DNA of 64,000 bases from Janthinobacterium sp. LM6 (lineage in GTDB: Bacteria > Pseudomonadota > Gammaproteobacteria > Burkholderiales > Burkholderiaceae_D). Of this stretch, positions 16,908-29,384 are shown one piece after another (position 1 is the stretch's first letter; each line of letters starts with the position of its first letter). Location of the stretch: positions 6,076,001 through 6,140,000 of the forward strand of contig NZ_CP019510.1 in assembly GCF_002002885.1 (NCBI RefSeq), in the 5' to 3' direction. Position numbers and translations under genes: made by a program. A model generated the notes under the pieces. The model did not search any database. It saw only the letters and a program-made list of their open reading frames with translations, and was not told the DNA's origin.

Positions 16908-18179
16908 CTATTTGCGTACTTCGCCGTGGCCAAAGACCACGTACTTGAGCGAGGTCAGGCCTTCCAGTCCCACCGGACCACGCGCGTGCAGCTTGTCGTT
17001 TGAGATGCCGATCTCGGCGCCCAGGCCGTATTCGAAGCCGTCGGCAAAACGCGTCGACGCGTTCACCATCACCGAGGCGGAATCGACTTCGCGCAGGAAG
17101 CGCAGCGCATCGCTGTAGTCTTCCGTGATGATCGATTCCGTGTGCTTGGATGAATACTGGTTGATGTGATCCATCGCTTCGTCGATGCCGTCGACGACCT
17201 TCACCGACAGGATCGCCGCCAGGTATTCGGTGGACCAGTCTTCCTCGGTGGCAGCTACCAAGTGCGGATAAGCGGCGGCGGCCAGGATCGCATGGCTTTC
17301 CGGATCGGCGCGCAGTTCCACCTGCTTGGTCAGGTACAGTTCGGCCAGCTGCGGCAGCACGGTAGCGGCGACGGCGCGCGACACCAGCAGGGTTTCCATG
17401 GTGTTGCAGGTGCCGTAGCGGTGGCACTTCGCGTTGAAGCCGATATCGATCGCCTTCCGGATATCGGCCTTGGCGTCGATATAAACGTGGCAAATGCCAT
17501 CGAGGTGCTTGATCATCGGCACGGTGGCCTCGGCCATCAGGCGCGCAATCAGGCCCTTGCCGCCGCGCGGCACGATGACGTCCACGTACTGCGGCATGGT
17601 GATCAGGGCGCCGACGGCGGCGCGGTCGGTGGTGTCGATGACTTGCACGGCATCGGCCGGCAAGCCTGCTCCCAGCAAGCCCTCCGCCACCAGCTTGGCC
17701 AGCGCGCGGTTGCAGTGAATCGCTTCCGAGCCGCCGCGCAAGATCGTCGCGTTGCCGCTCTTGATGCACAGGCCGGCCGCGTCCACCGTCACGTTCGGAC
17801 GGGCTTCATAGATGATGCCGATGACGCCCAGCGGCACGCGCATCTGGCCCACCTGGATGCCCGTCGGGCGGAATTTCATGTTCGAGATTTCGCCGATCGG
17901 ATCGGCCAGCGACACGATCTGCGTCAAGCCTTCGACCATGGTGGCAATGGCGGCATCGGATAGCGTCAGGCGGTCGAGCATGGCCGGCGCCAGGCCGGCG
18001 GCAGCAGCCGCATCGAGGTCGCGCTGGTTCGCCGCGCGCAGCAGGTCGGCATCGCGCACGATGGCGGCGGCGATCAGGCTCAAGGCGCGGTTGCGCGTGG
18101 CGCTGTCGGCACGCGCCATGGCGCGCGAGGCGGCGCGCGCGCGCGTGCCCACGTCCTGCATATATTCTGTGATGTCCAT
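16908..18179 (-). CDS. proA: Glutamate-5-semialdehyde dehydrogenase (gamma-glutamyl phosphate reductase)
   Basis: A 423-residue cytoplasmic enzyme reducing gamma-glutamyl phosphate to glutamate-5-semialdehyde with NADPH, the second step of proline synthesis. Family features are the [19 protein letters not shown] block, [31 protein letters not shown] and the active-site Cys in [12 protein letters not shown]. The chosen start gives MDITEYMQ, in line with family N-termini, with a weak GGA 8 bases upstream; an ATG at 18191 would add four residues (MDTS). The frame is also open far upstream inside holA, which is not coding for this protein. It is 23 bases downstream of holA. The partner proB is not in the window. 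Confidence 0.93.
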   Translation of the reverse strand: MDITEYMQDVGTRARAASRAMARADSATRNRALSLIAAAIVRDADLLRAANQRDLDAAAAAGLAPAMLDRLTLSDAAIATMVEGLTQIVSLADPIGEISNMKFRPTGIQVGQMRVPLGVIGIIYEARPNVTVDAAGLCIKSGNATILRGGSEAIHCNRALAKLVAEGLLGAGLPADAVQVIDTTDRAAVGALITMPQYVDVIVPRGGKGLIARLMAEATVPMIKHLDGICHVYIDAKADIRKAIDIGFNAKCHRYGTCNTMETLLVSRAVAATVLPQLAELYLTKQVELRADPESHAILAAAAYPHLVAATEEDWSTEYLAAILSVKVVDGIDEAMDHINQYSSKHTESIITEDYSDALRFLREVDSASVMVNASTRFADGFEYGLGAEIGISNDKLHARGPVGLEGLTSLKYVVFGHGEVRK

Positions 18180-18202
18180 GCTCGTATCCATATAGTAAAA
18201 AA

Positions 18203-19219
18203 CTAGCCTCGGGCGATCTTCAGGCCCAACTGCAGCATGGCATCCCAGGCATCGCCGGCGTAGCCCTTGGCGCGCAAGCCCTTGATCATCTTGTCCACTT
18301 GCGCCGCCTGCTGCAGCGCCGCTTCCAGCACAGGTAGTGAAATGCGCCGCAGGGCCGGTTCCATCATCCGCTCGCGCGGCCCCCAGATGCGGTATTCCTT
18401 CAGCAGCGCACCCAATGGACGCCCTTGCGCCATGCCCGCCTTCAATTTTAACAGCGTGCGGATTTCTTCGGAGACGGCCCACAAGACCAGCGGCAGCGCC
18501 TCGCCCTCGCCTTTCAAGCCCTCGAGCATGCGCACCAGGCGCGCCGGGTCGCCGGCCAGCATGGCTTCGGACAGCTTGAAGACATCATAGCGGGCCACGT
18601 TCAACACCGCGTCCTGCACTTGTTCGTACGTCAGCTTGCCCGCGGCATGCAGCAAGCCCAGTTTCTGGATTTCCTGGTGCGCCGCCAGCAAGTTACCTTC
18701 CACCCGTTCGGCGATGAAGTCGATGCTGGCCCGTTCTGCGCTTTGTCCCTGCGCGGCCAGGCGCTGGGATATCCAGGCCGGCAACTGCGCCCGTTCCACA
18801 TTCGGAATGTCGATATACACGGCCGCCTGCTGCAGGCTGGCGACCCAGGCCGCCTTCTGCGTGGCCCAATCCAGCTTGGGCAAGGTGATCAGGGTCAGGT
18901 TGTCGGGACTGAGGTTTTTCGCGTAGCTTTGCAGCGCCGCGCCGCCATCCTTGCCCGGCTTGCCGGTGGGGATGCGCAGCTCGATCATTTTCTTGTCACC
19001 GAACAGCGACAGCTCCTGGTTCGCCGCCAGCAGTTCACCCCACTTGAAGCTGCGCTCCACCGTCAGCACGTCGCGCTCGGAGTAACCCTGCGCGCGCGCC
19101 GCTCGGCGGATCTTGTCGGCCGCTTCCAGCGCCAGCAGGTGTTCGTCGCTGGTGATCACATACAGCTGCGCCAGCGGCTTGGCCACATGCCCATCGAGCG
19201 CGTCTATCCGCAATTGCAT
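18203..19219 (-). CDS. holA: DNA polymerase III delta subunit
   Basis: A 338-residue clamp-loader subunit that opens the beta sliding clamp during replication. The N-terminus [23 protein letters not shown] and the [28 protein letters not shown] segment are typical of HolA, as is the later [23 protein letters not shown] and the helical C-terminal domain ending in [15 protein letters not shown]. The ATG at 19219 ([10 protein letters not shown]) is preferred over an upstream in-frame ATG because it starts 10 bases after the lptE stop. The lptE-holA order is conserved in many Gammaproteobacteria and Betaproteobacteria. Confidence 0.92.
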   Translation of the reverse strand: MQLRIDALDGHVAKPLAQLYVITSDEHLLALEAADKIRRAARAQGYSERDVLTVERSFKWGELLAANQELSLFGDKKMIELRIPTGKPGKDGGAALQSYAKNLSPDNLTLITLPKLDWATQKAAWVASLQQAAVYIDIPNVERAQLPAWISQRLAAQGQSAERASIDFIAERVEGNLLAAHQEIQKLGLLHAAGKLTYEQVQDAVLNVARYDVFKLSEAMLAGDPARLVRMLEGLKGEGEALPLVLWAVSEEIRTLLKLKAGMAQGRPLGALLKEYRIWGPRERMMEPALRRISLPVLEAALQQAAQVDKMIKGLRAKGYAGDAWDAMLQLGLKIARG

Positions 19220-19229
19220 GGCGTTCCCG

Positions 19230-19829
19230 TTACTGCTGCGGGGCTGCCGGCGCAACCGGCGTCACGGGCGCCACTGGCGCCACCGACATGGCCGGCAGCA
19301 CCGGCTTGATGGCGGCCAGGCGGCGCATGATCTGCTGCACCAGGTCGTTGCGCATGTCGCGGTACAGCGCCGCTTCTTCCGTTTCCTTGGCCAGTACCTG
19401 CGAGTCGTCGAAGGTAATCGGACGCACCAGGCTGATGGTCGTCGGCGCCAGCAACTGGTTGCCGGCCTTGTCCACCACGCGGAAATTGATCGAATAGCCG
19501 AGTTGATACTCTTGTACCCGGCCATTTTTATTCAGCGACAAAATGGTCTTGGTCTGATTCCTCTCCGGGTCGCTGAGCACTTCAAGGACGGCGTCGGCGC
19601 CATCCCTGGTGTTCACCACTTCCGTACTGCCAATGGCGCGGATATAGCGCTTCAGGCCGATCGCCAGCGGAGACGTGTCGGGCAAGCCGATGTACATCGT
19701 CGCGAACGGCAGCATGAAACTGCCGTTCGAACCGCGCAAATGAAAGCCACAGGCCGACAATAGGACAGTCAGGCCCAAGGCCAGCACGGCGCGGCGGCCC
19801 AACAGCGATACGGAAGAGGAAATCGTCAT
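19230..19829 (-). CDS. lptE: LPS-assembly lipoprotein LptE
   Basis: A 199-residue outer membrane lipoprotein that plugs the LptD barrel and helps insert LPS. The start MTISSSVS gives a lipoprotein signal peptide with lipobox LLSAC and lipidated Cys27, followed by the family signature GFHLRG. The core SLNKNGRVQEYQLGYSINFRV and the late EAALYRDMRNDLVQQIMRRL match LptE. The C-terminus carries an extra 17-20-residue tail of Val-Ala-Pro repeats ending in QQ, longer than in the E. coli protein. It begins 2 bases after the leuS stop, so it is co-translated with leuS; its partner lptD lies elsewhere in this window at 51.9-54.2 kb. Confidence 0.92.
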   Translation of the reverse strand: MTISSSVSLLGRRAVLALGLTVLLSACGFHLRGSNGSFMLPFATMYIGLPDTSPLAIGLKRYIRAIGSTEVVNTRDGADAVLEVLSDPERNQTKTILSLNKNGRVQEYQLGYSINFRVVDKAGNQLLAPTTISLVRPITFDDSQVLAKETEEAALYRDMRNDLVQQIMRRLAAIKPVLPAMSVAPVAPVTPVAPAAPQQ

Positions 19830-19831
19830 GA

Positions 19832-22522
<2,691 letters not shown>

Positions 22523-22644
22523 TTATACTGGTTGTCGCCGCCCGATAGCGCGGCGCGCCGGCGGCCCGGTCTCGCATATTTTGGCCGGCGCACAATTATG
22601 CTGTGTCATATGCCACAATCTTGTTCTTTGCATCAACGCCGGCC

Positions 22645-23409
22645 ATGATCGTCTACCAGGAATATCCGCCCATCCCCGCCCTGCGGCCGTGGCTGGACTG
22701 CGTCTGGACGTGCCGCGTGCAGACGGGCGCCACGCCCCTGACGCACCAGGTCTTGCCCGACAATTGCATCGACATCCTGTGCCAGGATCAGCAGGACGCC
22801 AGCTTTGCCGTGGGCATGATGACGGCGCCGATTGCCGTCGTCAGCCGGGGTCTCGTGCAGACGGTGGCGGCCCGCTTCAAGCCGGGCGCGGCGGCGCGCT
22901 TTTTCCAGCTTCCCTTGTGCGAACTCAACGATGGCCGCACGGGCTTGCAGCAACTGTGGGGCCGCGAGCTGGCGGCGCGCCTGGGTGACGCGCTGTGGAG
23001 CGAGCCCTTGTCCAACGCGCAAAGAATTTCTATTTTGCAAGATTATCTGCTGCTGCGCCTGCGCACCGCGCCGCCACGGCGCCAGGCCGGCGCGGCCGAA
23101 CATGCGATCGCGGCCATTGAGCGCGCATCCGGCCAGGTGCGCGTGGAGGGCCTGGCGCAGCAACTGGGCGTGTCGCGCCAGCACCTGGCGCTGCAATTTC
23201 GCCAGCAAGTCGGCATCAGCCCGAAGCTGTTTGCCCGCATCTGCCGTTTTCGCGCCGCCAGCCAGGGCCTGACAAGCCTGGTGGGACAGCCGGACTGGGC
23301 GCAAGTGGCCTTGCAATATGGTTATTTCGACCAGTCGCATTTGATCCACGACTTCCAGGATTTCGCCCGCAGCTCGCCCGAGGCGTGGCTGACGGGCCGG
23401 CGCGCATGA
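22645..23409 (+). CDS. AraC-family transcriptional regulator
   Basis: A 254-residue regulator. The N-terminal half (YQEYPPIPALRPWLDCVWTC, then LPDNCIDIL) resembles the small effector domain found in a branch of AraC proteins, and the C-terminal 100 residues form the two helix-turn-helix motifs: VEGLAQQLGVSRQHLALQFRQQVGISPK and WAQVALQYGYFDQSHLIHDF. The start MIVYQEYP is chosen because it begins at the conserved domain; an in-frame ATG at 22603 would add 14 residues with no clear site. It is divergent from leuS. The VOC-family gene 79 bases downstream on the same strand may be its target or operon partner; the effector is unknown. Confidence 0.85.
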   Translation: MIVYQEYPPIPALRPWLDCVWTCRVQTGATPLTHQVLPDNCIDILCQDQQDASFAVGMMTAPIAVVSRGLVQTVAARFKPGAAARFFQLPLCELNDGRTGLQQLWGRELAARLGDALWSEPLSNAQRISILQDYLLLRLRTAPPRRQAGAAEHAIAAIERASGQVRVEGLAQQLGVSRQHLALQFRQQVGISPKLFARICRFRAASQGLTSLVGQPDWAQVALQYGYFDQSHLIHDFQDFARSSPEAWLTGRRA

Positions 23410-23488
23410 ACACCTTCCATTTTTCCAATCGCGCGGCGCGCGCCGGTGGCATGATGGCGGCATGCATTTCAACCAACAGGAGCAGAAC

Positions 23489-23854
23489 ATGATCAAGGGC
23501 TTGCGCACCGTCACCTATCCCGTCCCCGACCTGGATCAGGCCAAGGCCTGGTACAGCCAGGTGTTCAATACCACGCCGTATTTCGACCAGCCGTTCTACG
23601 TGGGTTTTGCCATCGGCGGCTTCGAGCTGGGCCTGCTGCCGGGCGGCCAGCCTGGCACGCAGGGCAGCGTGACGTACTGGGGCGTGGACGGCATCGAGCA
23701 GGAAGTCGAGCGCATCATCAAGCTGGGCGGCACCCGGCACCACCCGATCACGGACGTGGGCGACGGCATCCGCACGGTGGAATTGCTCGACCCGTTCGGC
23801 AACCAGATCGGCCTGATCGACAATCCCCACTTCGATACGGCCAAGGTCGTTTAA
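23489..23854 (+). CDS. VOC-family (glyoxalase/bleomycin resistance-like) protein
   Basis: A 121-residue vicinal oxygen chelate fold protein. It shows two beta-alpha-beta-beta-beta halves: LRTVTYPVPDLDQAKAWYSQVF at the start and IRTVELLDPFGNQIGLIDNP at the end, the latter being the usual VOC metal/substrate strand. The start at MIKGLRTV is fixed by the AGGAG 7 bases upstream; an in-frame ATG at 23462 lacks one. Substrate unknown: members include glyoxalases, dioxygenases and antibiotic-binding proteins. Its stop overlaps the stop of the convergent LysR gene by four bases. Confidence 0.85.
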   Translation: MIKGLRTVTYPVPDLDQAKAWYSQVFNTTPYFDQPFYVGFAIGGFELGLLPGGQPGTQGSVTYWGVDGIEQEVERIIKLGGTRHHPITDVGDGIRTVELLDPFGNQIGLIDNPHFDTAKVV

Positions 23855-24756
23855 GCGGCTTCGCCCTGCAGCCATGCGCGGAACTGCTGCAAAGCCAGCT
23901 TTTCATGCGCCGTTTCGGGCGTGATCAGGTAATACGCGCGCTGGCCCCGCAGTGGGCGCTCGCATGCGATCTGCAATTCGCCGCGCGCCAGTTCCGCCTC
24001 CACCAGCATGCGTGGCAGCAAGACCACGCCCTGCCCTTGCACGGCCGCCATGGCCAGCATGGAAAACAGTTCGTAGCGGGCGCCGTAGTGCGCCCCGTCG
24101 CGCCCCTCGCCCTCGACTTGCATGGCGTCAAACCACTGGCGCCAGGCGCCCGGGCGCGTACTTTGCTGCAACAAAGTCAATTCCAATAAATCCTGCGGCT
24201 GCCACTGGCTGCGCGCCGCCAGCAGGCGGGGGCTGGCGACGGGCACGATTTCTTCGTGCATGAGCAAGGTGGCGCGCGTGCCGGGCCAGCGCGCCAGCTG
24301 CTCGGGCGTGCCCGCGTACAGGGCGCCGTCGTATTCCGTATCGGCAAACATGAACGGTTTTGTATACGCGTCGATATGCACGACGATGTCCGGATGCAAG
24401 CCCGCCAGCGAAGACAGCCGCGGCATCAGCCAGCGCGTGGCAAACGTGGGCACGGAAGCGAGCTGCAAGGCGCCGCCGCCGCCCTGGCGCGCCATGGTGT
24501 CGAGCGTGTCGCGCTCCAGGCCATCGAGGCGGGCCGCGATCTGCCGCGCATACGCGGCGCCGGCACTGGTCAGCAGCACGCCATGGCGCGTGCGCTGGAA
24601 CAGTTGCACGCCAAGAAAAGTTTCCAAGGAAGAAATCTGGCGCGACACGGCGCTTTGCGTCAGCGACAGTTCGCGCGCCGCGTGCGTGTAGCTTTGGTGC
24701 CGCGCAGCCGCCTCGAAGCAATTTAAAGCTTGCAGCATGGGAATTTTTCGCGACAT
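23851..24756 (-). CDS. LysR-family regulator of the glutaryl-CoA locus (GcdR/GcvA-like)
   Basis: A 301-residue LysR regulator. Residues 1-65 carry the winged helix-turn-helix ([38 protein letters not shown]) in the form seen in GcvA-like members; the rest is the type 2 periplasmic-binding-like effector domain ([18 protein letters not shown]). It is divergent from gcdH with 161 bases between, containing a palindrome that fits a LysR T-N11-A box, so control of the glutaryl-CoA dehydrogenase operon is likely (inferred from position, as in other proteobacteria where a LysR gene is next to gcdH). The frame ends within the convergent VOC gene stop. Confidence 0.88.
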   Translation of the reverse strand: MSRKIPMLQALNCFEAAARHQSYTHAARELSLTQSAVSRQISSLETFLGVQLFQRTRHGVLLTSAGAAYARQIAARLDGLERDTLDTMARQGGGGALQLASVPTFATRWLMPRLSSLAGLHPDIVVHIDAYTKPFMFADTEYDGALYAGTPEQLARWPGTRATLLMHEEIVPVASPRLLAARSQWQPQDLLELTLLQQSTRPGAWRQWFDAMQVEGEGRDGAHYGARYELFSMLAMAAVQGQGVVLLPRMLVEAELARGELQIACERPLRGQRAYYLITPETAHEKLALQQFRAWLQGEAA

Positions 24757-24800
24757 GGCATCTCAAAGGAAGGAAAAGAAACGCCAGTATGCCGCAAGAT

Positions 24801-24815
24801 ATGCGTTATACGCAT
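24801..24815. promoter_or_regulatory. Candidate LysR operator (perfect palindrome)
   Basis: ATGCGTTATACGCAT is a 15-base palindrome with a TAT centre, matching the LysR T-N11-A consensus. It lies 45 bases from the lysR start and 103 from the gcdH start, the usual place for an autoregulatory/activating site. Confidence 0.5.
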
Positions 24816-24917
24816 GTCTGGGTGCGAAAAAATCGTTTGCGCAAGGCTAGGCAAAAATCTACCATGAGTCATATTCAATCTTGCGCCGATCACCGGCGCT
24901 CACCTGCGAGGCCTGTG

Positions 24918-26099
24918 ATGAGCAAAACCGTATTCGACTGGAATTCCCCCCTGCTGCTGGAAGAACAACTGACGGGCGACGAACGCGCCGTGCTGGAAGC
25001 GGCCCGCGACTATTGCCAGGGCAGCCTGGTGCCGCGCGTGCTCGAATCGTTCCGCCATGGCCGCACGGACGCAGCCATCTTCCGCGAAATGGGCGAACTG
25101 GGATTGCTGGGCACCACCATTCCAGAAGAATACGGCGGCGCCGGCCTGAACTATGTCTGCTACGGCCTGGCCGCGCGCGAAGTCGAACGCGTTGACTCCG
25201 GCTACCGCTCGATGATGAGCGTGCAATCGTCGCTGGTGATGGTGCCGATCAACGCTTTCGGCAACGAAGAAACCAAACAGAAATACCTGCCGAAACTGGC
25301 GACGGGCGAATACATCGGCTGCTTCGGCCTGACGGAACCGAACCACGGCTCCGACCCTGGCAGCATGGTCACGCGCGCGCGCAAGGTGCCGGGCGGCTAT
25401 AGCCTGTCGGGCGCCAAGATGTGGATCACCAACAGCCCGATTGCCGACGTATTCGTCGTCTGGGCCAAGGACGATGAAGGCGCGATCCGGGGCTTCGTGC
25501 TGGAAAAAGGCTGGAAAGGCCTGTCGGCGCCGGAAATCCACGGCAAGGTCGGCTTGCGCACCAGCATCACCGGCGAAATCGTCATGGATGAAGTGTTTTG
25601 CCCTGAAGAAAATGCCTTCCCGGACGTGCGCGGCTTGAAAGGCCCGTTCACTTGCCTGAACAGCGCGCGCTACGGCATCGCCTGGGGCGCGCTGGGCGCG
25701 GCCGAAGACTGCTACCTGAAGGCCCGCCAGTACACGATGGACCGCCAGCAATTCGGCCGCCCTCTTGCTGCGAACCAGCTGGTACAAAAGAAACTGGCCG
25801 ACATGTTGACGGAAATCACCATGGGCTTGCAAGGCTGTTTGCGCCTGGGCCGCATGAAGGATGAAGGCTCGCCCGCCGTGGAAATCACCTCCATCATGAA
25901 ACGCAACAGCTGCGGCAAGGCGCTGGACATTGCCCGCATGGCGCGCGACATGATGGGCGGCAATGGCATTTCCGACGAGTTCGGCGTCATCCGCCACCTG
26001 GTCAACCTGGAAGTGGTCAACACCTATGAAGGCACGCACGATGTGCACGCGCTGATCATCGGCCGCGCCATCACCGGCATCGCCGCCTTCAGCAACTGA
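24918..26099 (+). CDS. gcdH: Glutaryl-CoA dehydrogenase
   Basis: A 393-residue FAD enzyme of the acyl-CoA dehydrogenase family that oxidises and decarboxylates glutaryl-CoA to crotonyl-CoA in lysine, tryptophan and glutarate breakdown. Specific features are [34 protein letters not shown] and the C-terminal [20 protein letters not shown] containing the catalytic Glu in the YEGTHD context that distinguishes GCDH from other acyl-CoA dehydrogenases. The ATG ([12 protein letters not shown]) follows GCGAGG at 8 bases; the frame is open upstream but unrelated. Its TGA overlaps the ATG of the CoA-transferase by one base. Confidence 0.95.
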   Translation: MSKTVFDWNSPLLLEEQLTGDERAVLEAARDYCQGSLVPRVLESFRHGRTDAAIFREMGELGLLGTTIPEEYGGAGLNYVCYGLAAREVERVDSGYRSMMSVQSSLVMVPINAFGNEETKQKYLPKLATGEYIGCFGLTEPNHGSDPGSMVTRARKVPGGYSLSGAKMWITNSPIADVFVVWAKDDEGAIRGFVLEKGWKGLSAPEIHGKVGLRTSITGEIVMDEVFCPEENAFPDVRGLKGPFTCLNSARYGIAWGALGAAEDCYLKARQYTMDRQQFGRPLAANQLVQKKLADMLTEITMGLQGCLRLGRMKDEGSPAVEITSIMKRNSCGKALDIARMARDMMGGNGISDEFGVIRHLVNLEVVNTYEGTHDVHALIIGRAITGIAAFSN

Positions 26100-27346
26100 T
26101 GGACGCCTTCGCTTCCACCTTGCGGCCCGCGCCGCTGACCGGCTTGCGCGTGCTCGACCTGTCGCGCGTGCTGGCCGGTCCATGGGCCGGGCAAATGCTG
26201 GCCGACCTGGGCGCCGACGTGGTCAAGGTCGAGCAGCCGGGCCGCGGCGACGATACGCGTTCTTGGGGGCCGCCGTATTTGAAAGACGAGGACGGCCGCG
26301 ACACGGCCGAGGCCGCCTACTTCCAGTGCGCCAACCGCAACAAGCGCTCCCTGTGCATCGACCTGGCCGCCCCGGAAGGGCAAGCCCTGGTGCGCCGGCT
26401 GGCGGCCGAATCGGACGTGCTGCTGGAAAATTTCAAACTGGATGGCTTGAAGCAATACGGTCTGGACTCTGCCAGCTTGCTGGCACTTAATCCGCGCCTC
26501 GTCTACTGCTCGATTACCGGCTTCGGCCAGGATGGGCCGTACGCGGCGCGCGCCGGCTATGACTTCCTGATCCAGGGCATGGGCGGCTTGATGAGCATCA
26601 CGGGCGTGCCCGACGGCCAGCCGGGCGCCGGGCCGCAAAAAGTGGGCGTGGCGCAGACGGACATCCTGACGGGCTTGTACGCCACCATCGCCGTGCAGGC
26701 GGCGCTGGCAGAACGGGAACGCTCGGGCCTGGGGCAGCATATCGACCTGGCCTTGCTGGACGTGCAAGTGGCGGCGCTCGGCAACCAGGCGGCCAATTAT
26801 CTGTGCGGCGGTAAGGTACCCCAGCGCATGGGCAATGCGCATCCGAACATTGTTCCATATCAAGACTTTCCCACGGCCGATGGCGACATGATTCTGGCGA
26901 TCGGCAACGATGGGCAATTCTCGCGCTTTTGCGCCGTCGCCGGCCATCCGGAATGGGCGCAGGATGAGCGCTTCGCCACCAACCCGCAGCGCGTGGCGCA
27001 CCGGGCGATCCTGATCCCCTTGATGCGCCAGACTACCGTCATGCGCACGACGGCCGAATGGATCAGCGCCTTCGAGGCGCAAGCCGTGCCGTGCGGCCCC
27101 GTCAACCGCATCGACCAGGTGTTTGCCGACCCGCAAGTGGTGGCGCGGGGCTTGAAAGTGGAAATGCCGCATCCGACGGCGGGAACTGTGGCGCTGGTGG
27201 CCAATCCCGTGCGCCTATCGGCTTCGCCGGTGCAATACCGCTTGCCGCCGCCGCTGCTGGGGCAGCATACGGATGAGGTGCTGCAGCAATGGCTGGGCCT
27301 CGATGGCGGCCAGATCGACGGTTTGCGCGAACGCAAGGTCGTCTAA
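26099..27346 (+). CDS. CaiB/BaiF family CoA-transferase (likely succinyl-CoA:glutarate CoA-transferase)
   Basis: A 415-residue class III CoA-transferase. LTGLRVLDLSRVLAGPWAGQMLADLGADVVKVEQPGRGDDTR is the classic family N-terminus, and the catalytic Asp is probably in the QTDILTGLYA segment. Coupling to gcdH by a TGATG overlap indicates that it activates glutarate (from succinyl-CoA) for the dehydrogenase, as the human SUGCT homologue does. This substrate is inferred from context. A bidirectional terminator follows directly. Confidence 0.9.
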   Translation: MDAFASTLRPAPLTGLRVLDLSRVLAGPWAGQMLADLGADVVKVEQPGRGDDTRSWGPPYLKDEDGRDTAEAAYFQCANRNKRSLCIDLAAPEGQALVRRLAAESDVLLENFKLDGLKQYGLDSASLLALNPRLVYCSITGFGQDGPYAARAGYDFLIQGMGGLMSITGVPDGQPGAGPQKVGVAQTDILTGLYATIAVQAALAERERSGLGQHIDLALLDVQVAALGNQAANYLCGGKVPQRMGNAHPNIVPYQDFPTADGDMILAIGNDGQFSRFCAVAGHPEWAQDERFATNPQRVAHRAILIPLMRQTTVMRTTAEWISAFEAQAVPCGPVNRIDQVFADPQVVARGLKVEMPHPTAGTVALVANPVRLSASPVQYRLPPPLLGQHTDEVLQQWLGLDGGQIDGLRERKVV

Positions 27347-27353
27347 AGAAAAA

Positions 27354-27389
27354 CGCCGGCCAGTGGCAACACTGTCCGGTGTTTTTTTA
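27354..27389. terminator. Bidirectional rho-independent terminator
   Basis: A stem CGCCGGCCAGTG / CACTGTCCGGTG with a GCAA loop is followed by TTTTTTT on the plus strand and, read the other way, by GTTTTTCTTT. It sits between the convergent CoA-transferase and barstar-like genes and can stop transcription from both sides. Confidence 0.85.
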
Positions 27390-27400
27390 TTTCTTCAGCC

Positions 27401-27727
27401 TTACTTCAGCGTCAATTTCAACGCGGGCTTTTCACCGTAATCTTCATAGCGCTCATTGATGCCGGCGATACAAAACGTGATTTCTTCCAGTAAATCAGGC
27501 ACTTGCGCCTTCATGCTTTCGGCGTCCTGCACCACGATGTCGAGCACTTCGTTCGGCTTCAAACGGAACTGCGTCATGTTTTCGTCGTCGCGCAGATAGC
27601 TGAGGCAATCGACCCAGGCATCCATGCTGTTGCCGTAAAACGCGGGGAAACCGAAGGCTTGCACGCATTGCGCGTGGAAGCTCGCTGCGTCGGTGATGTC
27701 TTTTCCATTCAGGATGGCAGTGGCCAT
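27401..27727 (-). CDS. Barstar-like ribonuclease inhibitor family protein
   Basis: A 108-residue acidic protein of the barstar fold. The segment FHAQCVQAFGFPAFYGNSMDAWVDCLSYL matches the barstar core, in which the helix after YG.N.DAL.DCL contacts the active site of barnase-type RNases. No barnase-like gene is next to it. It begins 8 bases after the dapB stop, so it appears to be the last gene of bamE-dapB-barstar. Function is open: an orphan immunity protein or a housekeeping use of the fold. Confidence 0.85.
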   Translation of the reverse strand: MATAILNGKDITDAASFHAQCVQAFGFPAFYGNSMDAWVDCLSYLRDDENMTQFRLKPNEVLDIVVQDAESMKAQVPDLLEEITFCIAGINERYEDYGEKPALKLTLK

Positions 27728-27735
27728 GGTCTTCC

Positions 27736-28545
27736 TCAGTTCTTCAGCGACAGCACATCCTGCATGTCGAACAGGCCGGTGGGCTTGTCGGCCAGGAAAC
27801 GCGCGGCGCGCAGGGCGCCGTGGGCGTAGGTGACGCGGCTGCTCGACTTGTGGCTGATCTCGATGCGCTCGCCGATGCCGGCAAACAACACCGTATGGTC
27901 GCCCACGATATCGCCGCCGCGGATGGTGGCAAAGCCGATGGTCGACGGGTCGCGTTCGCCCGTCACGCCTTCACGGCCGTACACCGCGCATTCCTTCAAG
28001 TCGCGCCCCAGGGCGCCGGCCACCACTTCCCCCATTTGCAGGGCCGTGCCCGACGGCGCATCGACCTTGAAGCGGTGATGCGCTTCGATAATTTCAATGT
28101 CGTAGCCTTCGGACAGGCTTTTCGCGGCCAGTTCCAGCAACTTCATGGTGACATTCACGCCCACGCTCATGTTCGGCGCGAACATGATGGCCGTCTTTTC
28201 GGCGGCGGCGGCAATGGCCGCCTTGCCCGCGTCATCGAAACCGGTGGTGCCGATGATCATCTTGATGCCGTGCTCGGCACAATACGCCAGGTGCTGCAAA
28301 GTGCCTTCGGGGCGCGTGAAATCGATCAGGAAGTCGGCGTTCGCCAGGCCCTTCGCCAGGTCGGACTCCGTCAGCACGCCGGCAGGCTTGCCGAGGAAGG
28401 CGGCCGCATCCTGGCCAATGGACGGCGAACCGGCACGGTCGAGCGCGCCGGCCAGCACGGCGTCGGGCGCATTGCTGACCGCTTCGATCAGGATATGGCC
28501 CATGCGGCCGCTGGCGCCAGCGATGGCAATTTTCAGTTCAGTCAT
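27736..28545 (-). CDS. dapB: 4-hydroxy-tetrahydrodipicolinate reductase
   Basis: A 269-residue enzyme for the NAD(P)H-dependent reduction step of diaminopimelate/lysine synthesis. It has the dinucleotide motif [39 protein letters not shown], the substrate motif [16 protein letters not shown] with catalytic His and Lys, and the C-terminal [22 protein letters not shown]. Length matches the E. coli enzyme (273). It lies 19 bases after bamE and 8 bases before the barstar-like gene. Confidence 0.96.
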   Translation of the reverse strand: MTELKIAIAGASGRMGHILIEAVSNAPDAVLAGALDRAGSPSIGQDAAAFLGKPAGVLTESDLAKGLANADFLIDFTRPEGTLQHLAYCAEHGIKMIIGTTGFDDAGKAAIAAAAEKTAIMFAPNMSVGVNVTMKLLELAAKSLSEGYDIEIIEAHHRFKVDAPSGTALQMGEVVAGALGRDLKECAVYGREGVTGERDPSTIGFATIRGGDIVGDHTVLFAGIGERIEISHKSSSRVTYAHGALRAARFLADKPTGLFDMQDVLSLKN

Positions 28546-28564
28546 TTTATTCTCTTACAGCAAC

Positions 28565-29260
28565 TTATTTGGTGGGTTCGGCAGCAGGTGCAGGCTCGGC
28601 GGCAGGTGCAGGCGTCACTTCCGGCTTGCTCACAGGAATGGCAGGCGCGGCATCGGCCGGCACGGGCACGGCGCTTGGCGCCACGGGCGACGGCACGGCG
28701 GCGGCAGGCGCGTCGGCCTTGGCGACCTTGGCGAACGGCGACGGGCCGGCGATGCGGTCGATGTATTCTTTCTCCGTCGGCAAGTTACCGCCTTCGAAAC
28801 GTTCAACCTTGCCATCCTTGCCAAAGTACACGACCACGCGGCTGCTGGTGGTTTCGCCACTGCCCCGGGCCAGGCGGAATGGGTAATCCCAGCGGTCGGC
28901 ATGGAAGATATCGGTCAGCAGCGAGGTGCCAAGGACGAAACGCACCTGGTCGCGCGTCATGCCCACTTTCAACTGGGCCAGCATCTCTTCGGAGACAAAG
29001 TTGCCTTGTTGAATGTCAGGACGGTAGGGCGAGAAAAACCACATGAATTTTTGCAGTGGCGTAATGGTGGTCGTTTGTGCGCCCTGTTCGGGAACCAGTT
29101 CCTTGCCTTCTTTTTGAGCAGCTGCCGGCTTTTCGCCCAGAATGCCACGGTTGGCGCAGCCGGACATGGCCAGCGCGACACAGACCATGCCTGCCAAGAC
29201 TGGTGCTCGAAATGGAATACGGTGCCAGAGAGATGGCAATACAGCCGGTGTTACGCGCAT
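28565..29260 (-). CDS. bamE: Outer membrane assembly lipoprotein BamE (SmpA/OmlA)
   Basis: A 231-residue lipoprotein of the BAM complex that folds outer membrane proteins. The start MRVTPAVL follows GAGGTCATTT at good spacing. The lipobox is MSGC with lipidated Cys35. The BamE domain spans about 70-150: [33 protein letters not shown] and DRWDYPFRL. After it comes a 60-residue Pro/Ala/Val-rich tail that roughly doubles the length compared with E. coli BamE (113 residues). It is divergent from fur and heads bamE-dapB-barstar; the bamE/fur pairing is common in Proteobacteria. Confidence 0.93.
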   Translation of the reverse strand: MRVTPAVLPSLWHRIPFRAPVLAGMVCVALAMSGCANRGILGEKPAAAQKEGKELVPEQGAQTTTITPLQKFMWFFSPYRPDIQQGNFVSEEMLAQLKVGMTRDQVRFVLGTSLLTDIFHADRWDYPFRLARGSGETTSSRVVVYFGKDGKVERFEGGNLPTEKEYIDRIAGPSPFAKVAKADAPAAAVPSPVAPSAVPVPADAAPAIPVSKPEVTPAPAAEPAPAAEPTK

Positions 29261-29323
29261 AAATGACCTCAATTGGATGAACAAAACGCCAGGAGTGACC
29301 GGCCCGCCAAAAAAAAGCATATT

Positions 29324-29353
29324 TTGGCACTCCCCGACAAAACGCTATATGAT
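29324..29353 (+). promoter_or_regulatory. Candidate sigma70 promoter of fur
   Basis: TTGGCA (29324-29329) and TATGAT (29348-29353) are separated by 18 bases and lie about 31 bases upstream of the fur start. The -10 is a strong match. I did not find a convincing Fur box overlapping it. Confidence 0.5.
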
Positions 29354-29384
29354 AAAGCACCTGACCCACATACGAGCAACAAAC

